A stretch of DNA of 64,000 nucleotides from Flagellimonas_A sp039592695 (GTDB lineage: Bacteria > Bacteroidota > Bacteroidia > Flavobacteriales > Flavobacteriaceae), in the NCBI RefSeq assembly GCF_039592695.1, contig NZ_JBBUTK010000001.1, forward strand, positions 434,001 through 498,000, given 5' to 3'. This document shows, piece by piece, positions 61,701 through 64,000 of the stretch. The first letter of the stretch is position 1. Each line of letters begins with the position of its first letter. The notes below the pieces were generated by a model, which worked only from the letters and a program-made list of their open reading frames with translations, was not told the origin of the DNA and made no database searches. The position numbers were made by a program, and so were the translations under genes.

Positions 61701-62207
61701 AGTGGCCATGATGCCCAAAGTATTTGATTTGGATGGATGCGCTCCTCTGTTGGGAACACCGCCCCACTTAAAAGCGGTACCCAAGGCCTGTCTGCCTTTT
61801 GCGGTCAAGGATGCCGCCTGCGCATTTGAATTCCCTCTATAATTTACATAGAACCGATTTCCACTGGGGGATTCAAAACGTAATCCACTATTGGTCAAAA
61901 CAACACCTGTGTTGGCGTTGTTGACCAAGGTGATGTTGTTGTCTCCGTCGGCCAAGGTCCACACTGCTGGACTCACATTTGAAATATTGAAAGTCGCCAC
62001 TGGGGCCGGATTGGTACCACGATAGGCATTTACAGCGAACGTTGTGGGCTCAGGCGTAGAGAGATATATGGCCTGGTCTCGAATGCCCTGATTGTTTTGA
62101 CCTTGTTTTAAAGGCGGTAAGTAATGTAGGTCGCTCAATTGAGCGTGAGTATTTTGTGCAGATAGTGCAAAGACTAAAAGGAAAAATAGAAATTGTAGCT
62201 TACGCAT
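49719..62207 (-). CDS. Giant multi-domain SprB-repeat adhesin with T9SS type B sorting domain (adhesin 2)
   Basis: 4162 aa. Signal peptide (QFLFFLLVFALSAQNTHA). In order: an IgGFc-binding-like N-terminal region (about 90-475, with FKWGGVPNRGAHPSKSNTLGIMATEDNTTINLYG and VSVQSTGPMAVGFFGFNGARG); an Ig-like stretch (FQWYENGQPIPGANSPSY); a DUF11 repeat (about 549-665, TVDKPEIMEGETATFTIRVQNWG); TSP3 calcium-type repeats (DNDGVNDITDLDDDNDGIYDGDEC and DTDGDGIPDLLDLDSDGDG); a second DUF11-like stretch; then tens of SprB repeats. A jelly-roll-like domain is inserted at about 1800-2010. The C-terminus (about 4075-4162: IPNFFTPDGDGNNDVWRP, FDRYGRKIYLF, GDYWYIIKL, IGNFTLYR) is a type B T9SS sorting domain. 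Runs antiparallel to adhesin 1. Confidence 0.94.
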   Translation of the reverse strand: MRKLQFLFFLLVFALSAQNTHAQLSDLHYLPPLKQGQNNQGIRDQAIYLSTPEPTTFAVNAYRGTNPAPVATFNISNVSPAVWTLADGDNNITLVNNANTGVVLTNSGLRFESPSGNRFYVNYRGNSNAQAASLTAKGRQALGTAFKWGGVPNRGAHPSKSNTLGIMATEDNTTINLYGYDPGCEFRVGNNRAGITANTYQIVLDANESFVFETYIGNAPTQAHEDGWIGATIESDKDIVISNGSINFGRQVNASNRDAGIDQPVPENRLGKEYVFIRGNGNANGWTEFPLLIATSDDTQIFVNGSTTPIATIDNGEYFEIPSSHYSANAVGANMLVQTSKDVYAYQCMAGATTPYTQGLNFVAPVNCLLPDVMDNIPDIRDMAGLNVTGGMTIVAAVNTPDSNIVVTDGNGPVTLPPSNPVAGSTDWKTFYIPNLNGNVSVQSTGPMAVGFFGFNGARGVAGYFSGFDTLPEVTLAIRGGSGCFVGSEIYEATNNNFDAFQWYENGQPIPGANSPSYAPPGAGEYFLRGTKGPCTYDSNPILALYCDPDVVFEKTVDKPEIMEGETATFTIRVQNWGVGPLTNLQITDNIPAGLTLVNAFTITGSFSGNVWNIGTLDGGDTAFLELEVRGDEIDTLPLLSLTNTVTNSQDQTDANITEDSPSARIVVHNDYDNDGVNDITDLDDDNDGIYDGDECSNLAFNISGGASHTSALTSVEDYMVLDIFSLDNSFNLQINGTDLAGEIQFQNVPGNFARFMDGFGYGENGNPEIYTLTGSHGTPLLRVVIDQSGQLELFGSRTSNGPLEPMQLTTPPNAFTWDPSGSNTIVIGQNVAGPTNIQGELLTAGCDTDGDGIPDLLDLDSDGDGCSDANEFYKDNNADGGDGGEYGTGTPVVDPTDGTVDAASYIQVFAPEILLGNTSEDLGGADINGQGVSLGQTFNYVLRFQNTGDDNAVNYSIRNILPNNVTLDNIDTSNAPGVTNTPLNPATNEIFFQIPDNLVEVGDPEYSIKITVTISGNCSDFVAACSSTLENLAYSTYQGVLNPANFTDEGGATSTSACDVAPEVASNTILNDLANCDQARTVQLCGDDVVLSAGTGFTTYNWAIDNNNNGQIDGADTLLDDGDPDSDPSTLLVTDIGNYIVEKSAGGSCPDLVERITVERFGTTQTNPIIDYFNQVNGDANPDNDLQGEIVTCSADGDLLPNIFLCGENDDAIIQLGITDAQSIVWQQLDEASCSDVGDDCANKNSGCTWNDLAIQDNFTLTDSGEYRVVINYQNGCFSRFYFNVFKNNLDIDHIASDILCSTPGNIRITNVGSGYGFQLVDVDTDAIIVPFSDDNGPNFDISTSGTYKVQVTQLNPITGDPIVGSCIFETEDIGIQERDYQVHLSSTAAECDELGTISIQALNVLPNYSYELRLDDGSNGGDGTFVTSEVATNENTHTFQDVNPGDYIVITTTDNGCTDTQNITVGEVPELEVEAVTTSNITCNAGVITLTPSGGSPNPDYEMAIWSGPSGPLYASPDDVPDSAKQTATNFLFGYRGTPETYFPNEDGNYQFIVFDDNGCSALSNIVTIQDLDTVSISASHTGIVCADSSTSTLTVTATGGTAPYQYSLDGGTTYQTGNTFVNLSAGFYTIIVMDSSGTPTSRCVETLDYEIDQPFRLTASAAIIEDASCNPNGARVKILNANGGQAPYEYRFDGSSAFSANDEQLLLPGNHQLQVRDALGCVHTIDLTVPTPTPDPTLSSGVDYNCDGTGTITINSSNTTDFEYTYALNGTDNTPVDSNIFTNVSDGTYTVTVGYSSSLAPNQSTLFFEDFGAGPTTQIGEIGADYCYEPQDGSVTPCNRGPAGILVNGEYTVTNFVTNPVPSWLSPQDHTGLTSGRFLAIDVSTFSDTGNPQLNNILWARRDIEVLPNEEITLNFWAYNLMQVGNAGNNPQVLVEILDNTGTVIHTETPPEIPKNNNDTDWHERTITFNPGANTDIDIVFRTNVNSNDGNDLVLDDITAFQLAEVCERTQYLTVVVAADQAFGAQLLTAFDPSCNAAADGFVRFEVSNFTSGVGFEYSLDGGTNWTTSMTSPVTTSPSLADGSYTVQVRKLDDVSCTASFPVTLTEPSIITPSLAQTADYTCFNTGGTLEASATGGNPSYEYQLEDTTGTVIRPYQTNATFTNVPDGTYLVRMMDDNACEVLLPMVDAVTVAPPATIAFDVTPTACYSGSNDGSILVDVTSGNGNYEFRIDGGPWITPSPTTATSHTFTGLSAGSYDIEVRDQFGCPTAPNTQTVIIEPQLVVDVVVTPLSACNNGLITVTATGGNGTLLYAIVPANTSPAGLYTTANTLTVTDAMATANPSGYDVYVQDNNGSPAICSFLEEDIILTPVTNLSVSATATDPECFDGLGFVDITVGGGTSPYTYTLVDLSPGDGIDYGRSNSNISTTTLTYNGIGVGDYEVTITDANGCTVTSTTVTINNATEITADIDPEIPNDCSDTPADYGFNFINVVTPTGTVEYSSDGGTNWSTDHEIRGYTSGTPVFPSIRVTLPSGTICQKDFDRFIIPFPVDDLDITLFPQVLNCNELQVTVRGEEGDTAAGYRYTYTDDAENFDGTTAVWTANIPHGTTHTFANIDPTTPQAPGLPLLVPGRTYVFYVENDSCVRSSSVNVNDIPSVDLPIEFTTNVTPTCAGATTGEITFTVTPDTAYPNMNWEIYQVGNTTPIETSGGNVPFNSTITTTVPLGEGDYYIEITQIEADNSTEACKGASENTYVPELAPLNAMAVVTRNISCNLPGLISINGISGGGGAPYTYDVSGPAGFTTLTGTTDNPVEIPVNSPAGNYTVTLYDQYGCSFVTNTVPLTLSPNPTLSVSQDNCAAPITVTAVGASAAGNLRYAMVPFGNPAPTAYEDNGGNFINVVPGAYDVYVMDGNGCTEVETNFVVHPVLSADATLTKLLDCTATPEASITIEILDGSGTYEYSITNTAGAPAVTQTTVPSHNFNYHAPLPGDYTITIYDTATPSNASCDRVFVINVPDRITPIIDPAIIAYDVSCMGANDGSITISTTNGAAAPYTFEITSMDGTATSIAPTSTTGNSATFTGLGPATASGYVITVTGNAATNNCSVDSAPIAIAEPTAITVPAPTVVEFGCTSGNAANNASITVNDVAPFVQGGSGTYIRYEFIEEDDPNTPAIEAPNTVQSGTNATYIETNPDGGVYTINVYDDQGCFGSTTATIAPFDILGTPTIHVDDPISCSNAGEDITINITSSLTSYATHPGNYEFRMLPSAAYQASNQFLDLSAGSYTFGVRNINTGCEQIITHEVEEPNTFDVTVEKLSDVVCFGDDGSIRLTLVDATYAGGFSWSIFDTNGTPADRSDDGVAILTGTSANIGPTTAIDVPAGNYLVEVTQDAFPDCAQVRSFSITTPSAGITLAPIDLVDVGCTNDQGSATISPLGGQAPYDISLTHLGTSAVTTVTQVNGHIFKGLTAGQYEVSVTDALGCTETVTNAFELLLPDPITGTISNTNLVCEGDTDASVTVTLDPRNVSTNYRYILTTYSDASRTTVLQTSVSQTNQTFDNLGAGFYAITVLDDMGCTFETHVVEITEPTEVNAQLITSQTLSCQLGAELLLTASGGTAPYAWSTDGISFSPMNETNGANTHLFTNVAVGAYQYYVRDSFNCVSIVSNEIVVNAVQDLTLAVDTSAASVNCNGDSTAVIQAMADGGLGNYQYALFSDLALTDEIRPNQASGLFADLPQGTYYIRVQSGDCEEISEEIEVEEPTPLVVQETITDISCNGAEDGSITLDVQGGTGPYQFAISPNLNQFVDENTFDELAPGDYTVIAQDANGCFEVIDFTITEPHELTVSTTVLDEICFESSDGAITLEINGGTAPYFTSLNSNSDSDFAEGVLEYTNLPSGTHVVFIRDANGCQISEVFEVESGANLAGEALVSYPCDMGVATNEVSISFEDDTVAGEVLYGLDTTDPALMVLDGTFENLSAGDHFITVVHSNGCTNTFEFNIVDFDPLELQLSEGGINTISALAIGGTGNYTFTFNGEDNGDDPEYYITATDTYSVTVTDENGCSVTQEIFMEFIDVEIPNFFTPDGDGNNDVWRPRNIEQYPNIFIKIFDRYGRKIYLFEGNQDGWDGQYQLTDLPSGDYWYIIKLNGEQDTREFIGNFTLYR

Positions 62208-62589
62208 GGTTTGGGTTTGGGGCTATTTTTAACAAAATAAGAGTGCATGAAATACTTCAACAAAGTATTGTTGTGAAAGTGGTTCGCTATGTTGTAAATC
62301 CTTTCCAAGCCCTATGTTTAGTGATTTAAGTAGGCCCTTCTTTTACAGGGAAAATCTATAAACAGTCAGATTTGACCGATAAAGAACAAGTATTGAAATA
62401 ATATCTTTCAGGCCCGATAAAAAATGGATATACTGCAGTTGAACACTGCTTCAAAGCTTATTTTTTAACAACAAAAGCGGTTAGATTTTTGTTGATAACT
62501 AGAATAGGGGAAACTGTTGCTCAACTGTAAGGTTTTGCCCAAAACACCTACTTTTGTAGCACGAAACGATACGTTTAGAAAATCAAGAT
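62208..62589. other. 382-bp divergent intergenic region (adhesin 2 / trxB)
   Basis: No ORF is supported. It must contain the promoter of adhesin 2 on the minus strand, for which I find no exact TAnnTTTG, and that of trxB at its right end. A small inverted repeat AATACTTCAACAAAGTATT lies at about 62251-62269. The rest shows nothing recognisable. Confidence 0.6.
62549..62556 (+). promoter_or_regulatory. -7 element (TACTTTTG) for trxB
   Basis: TACTTTTG matches TAnnTTTG and ends 33 nt before the trxB ATG. The nearest upstream TTG elements are at 11 or 29 nt, so the -33 is poor. Confidence 0.45.
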
Positions 62590-63567
62590 ATGTCAGAGCA
62601 AATTGAAAGAATAAAAACACTGATTATAGGATCCGGACCAGCAGGCTATACCGCAGCAATTTACGCTGCACGGGCTGATTTAAATCCCGTGGTTTACACA
62701 GGAATGGAGCCTGGCGGGCAGTTGACCACAACCACCGAGGTGGATAATTTCCCTGGGTATCCAGAAGGTATTGATGGCCCTACCATGATGGTGCAGTTGC
62801 AACAACAGGCCGAACGTTTCGGTACTGATGTGCGTGTGGGTATGGCGACCGCTGTTGAATTGAGTGATGAAGTAGGGGGTATCCATAAGGTTACCATCGA
62901 TAATGATAAAGTGATAGAAGCTGAAACCATCATCATTTCAACAGGTGCTTCTGCAAAATATTTGAACATCCCCAGTGAACAACGACTCAGGGGTGGCGGG
63001 GTATCTGCCTGTGCTGTCTGTGATGGATTCTTTTATAAAGGTCAGGAAGTGGCCATTGTCGGTGGTGGTGATACCGCAGCTGAAGAAGCTTCATATTTGG
63101 CAAACATCTGCAAAAAAGTGACCATGCTTGTTCGCAAAGACCACATGCGCGCTTCAAAGGCCATGCAGCACCGTGTCAACAGCTTGGATAATATTGAAAT
63201 ACGCTACAACACCGAAGTTGATGAGGTTTTGGGTGACCAAGTTGTGGAAGGTTTGAGAATGGTGAACAACCAGACGGGTGAAAAAGAAGAGATTGCCATT
63301 ACGGGTTTGTTCATTGCGATAGGGCACAAACCCAACACCGATATTTTCAAGGGACAATTGGAAATGGACGATGTTGGCTATATCATCACGGAGCCAGACT
63401 CTACCAAAACAAACAAACCCGGGGTTTTTGCCAGTGGTGATGCACAGGACAAAATTTACAGACAAGCCGTTACAGCTGCAGGTACCGGCTGTATGGCAGC
63501 CTTGGATGCCGAACGTTATTTGGCGACCATTGGATCTGCTATTGAGGCCACTGCCCGATGGGATTAA
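62590..63567 (+). CDS. trxB: Thioredoxin-disulfide reductase
   Basis: 325 aa. It reduces thioredoxin with NADPH through FAD and a redox disulfide. FAD motif IIGSGPAGYTAAIYAARA (residues 12-29), GGQLTTTTEVDNFPGYPEGIDGP, redox-active CAVCDGFF (Cys141, Cys144), NADPH motif VAIVGGGDTAAEEASYLA (155-171) and the C-terminal FASGDAQDKIYRQAVTAAGTGCMAA. Usual length. It stands alone, bounded by its own promoter element and a terminator; trxA is not nearby. Confidence 0.97.
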   Translation: MSEQIERIKTLIIGSGPAGYTAAIYAARADLNPVVYTGMEPGGQLTTTTEVDNFPGYPEGIDGPTMMVQLQQQAERFGTDVRVGMATAVELSDEVGGIHKVTIDNDKVIEAETIIISTGASAKYLNIPSEQRLRGGGVSACAVCDGFFYKGQEVAIVGGGDTAAEEASYLANICKKVTMLVRKDHMRASKAMQHRVNSLDNIEIRYNTEVDEVLGDQVVEGLRMVNNQTGEKEEIAITGLFIAIGHKPNTDIFKGQLEMDDVGYIITEPDSTKTNKPGVFASGDAQDKIYRQAVTAAGTGCMAALDAERYLATIGSAIEATARWD

Positions 63568-63596
63568 AAAAAGCCGCTTTCAGAGCGGCATTTTTG
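63568..63596 (+). terminator. Rho-independent terminator of trxB
   Basis: GCCGCT (63573-63578) pairs with AGCGGC (63584-63589) around a TTCAG loop, preceded by A residues and followed by ATTTTTG. It lies 5 nt after the trxB stop and could also serve the convergent gene at 63614. Confidence 0.85.
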
Positions 63597-63613
63597 ATTG
63601 TAATTTAAAAACT

Positions 63614-64000
63614 CTAATCTAAGCGAATGTAATTTTCTGAGTTGATGCGGTTGCCCTCATCATCGACGAATATTTGGCTGTATTTGTCTTCTTCGAGAAC
63701 AAGTTCCATGCTCCACGTCATATCTTCTTCGGCTATTTTTCGCATAGAGGCCGACATATATTCCAACTGTTCGGTCAGGGTAGAGTCGGTGGTCTCGTAA
63801 GAACCGTACCCAAACCATTCTACTGAATCTTGCGGTACATATCGTGTCCACATGACCTTGCCATTATAGTACATTTTTATCTGGCGGTATCCGTCAACCG
63901 CGAATACGGTATCAGTGACATTTTCACCATCATAATTGTAATGGCTGACGAGCTCCCATGTTCCCTCAATGGAATTCCTTTGTTCGAATGTGTTTTGAAT
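63614..64000 (-). CDS. Lipocalin-like hypothetical protein, C-terminal part (cut by window edge)
   Basis: The frame is open from the stop at 63614 to the right edge with no start reached, giving at least 128 aa; an internal ATG at 63874 is not the true start because the upstream residues are conserved-looking. Visible: NSIEGTWELVSHYNYDGENV, VDGYRQIKMYYNGKVMWTRY, EWFGYGSYETTDSTLTEQLEYMS and SQIFVDDEGNRINSENYIRLD. The G-T-W-E-L opening and alternating strands fit a lipocalin-like/DUF4488-type beta barrel. Its N-terminus, and so any signal peptide, lies outside the window. Confidence 0.8.
   Translation of the reverse strand: MQNTFEQRNSIEGTWELVSHYNYDGENVTDTVFAVDGYRQIKMYYNGKVMWTRYVPQDSVEWFGYGSYETTDSTLTEQLEYMSASMRKIAEEDMTWSMELVLEEDKYSQIFVDDEGNRINSENYIRLD

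Noticed and set aside
61134..61727. 197-codon plus-strand frame antisense to adhesin 2
   Set aside because: Shadow of the IgGFc-like region; no start context and no homology seen.
40554..62207. Repeat-rich region as a CRISPR or tandem DNA repeat array
   Set aside because: The repeats are protein-level SprB modules with diverged DNA; there are no identical spaced direct repeats and no cas genes.

Overview
The window looks like chromosomal DNA of a marine-type member of the Flavobacteriaceae (Bacteroidota), broadly Muricauda/Allomuricauda-like. The supporting signs are a SusC/SusD pair, two giant secreted adhesins with type IX secretion (type B) C-terminal domains, the long Bacteroidota form of signal peptidase I, a NagB fused to a PIG-L deacetylase, TAnnTTTG promoter elements, several TTG/GTG starts, and the neighbour order TPR-ribH-mutL / lepB-dapB-DUF5683-parB-parA. 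There is no transposase, integrase, phage gene or CRISPR array. The genus is inferred from overall resemblance only.

Layout. 1-6.5 kb, plus strand: TPR membrane protein, ribH, a small membrane protein, mutL, two rhomboid proteases and an EEP-family hydrolase. 6.4-15 kb, minus strand: DUF6122, WbqC, lepB, then dapB-DUF5683-parB-parA, then the methylmalonyl-CoA mutase small subunit, a FtsB/DivIC-like protein and uridine kinase. 15-18.6 kb, plus strand: a three-gene biotin-dependent acyl-CoA (probably propionyl-CoA) carboxylase, which feeds the same pathway as the mutase. 18.8-20 kb: a Bcr/CflA-type efflux protein.

20.1-35.9 kb is the most coherent block: a peptidoglycan-sugar salvage locus. 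On the minus strand run nagB/PIG-L, susC, susD, a terminator, a DigH-like lipoprotein hydrolase, a GNAT, an AmpG-like permease, NagZ, a methyltransferase and AnmK. Diverging on the plus strand are a DeoR-type regulator, MurQ and a HEAT-like protein. Together they cover outer-membrane uptake, glycan cleavage, inner-membrane import, GlcNAc/anhydro-MurNAc cleavage, phosphorylation, lactyl-ether removal and entry into glycolysis. The usual NagA is absent and may be replaced by the deacetylase domain fused to NagB. 10-bp direct repeats spaced 50 bp apart in the divergent promoter region look like the DeoR operators.

36-40.4 kb: an unrecognised polytopic membrane protein, a sodium:alanine symporter, and a c-type cytochrome with a PQQ-type sugar dehydrogenase. 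40.5-62.2 kb: two giant SprB-repeat adhesins (2877 and 4162 aa) arranged tail to tail around a tRNA-Pro(GGG), with recognisably paralogous C-terminal regions. 62.6-64 kb: trxB and the C-terminal part of a lipocalin-like protein that runs off the right edge.
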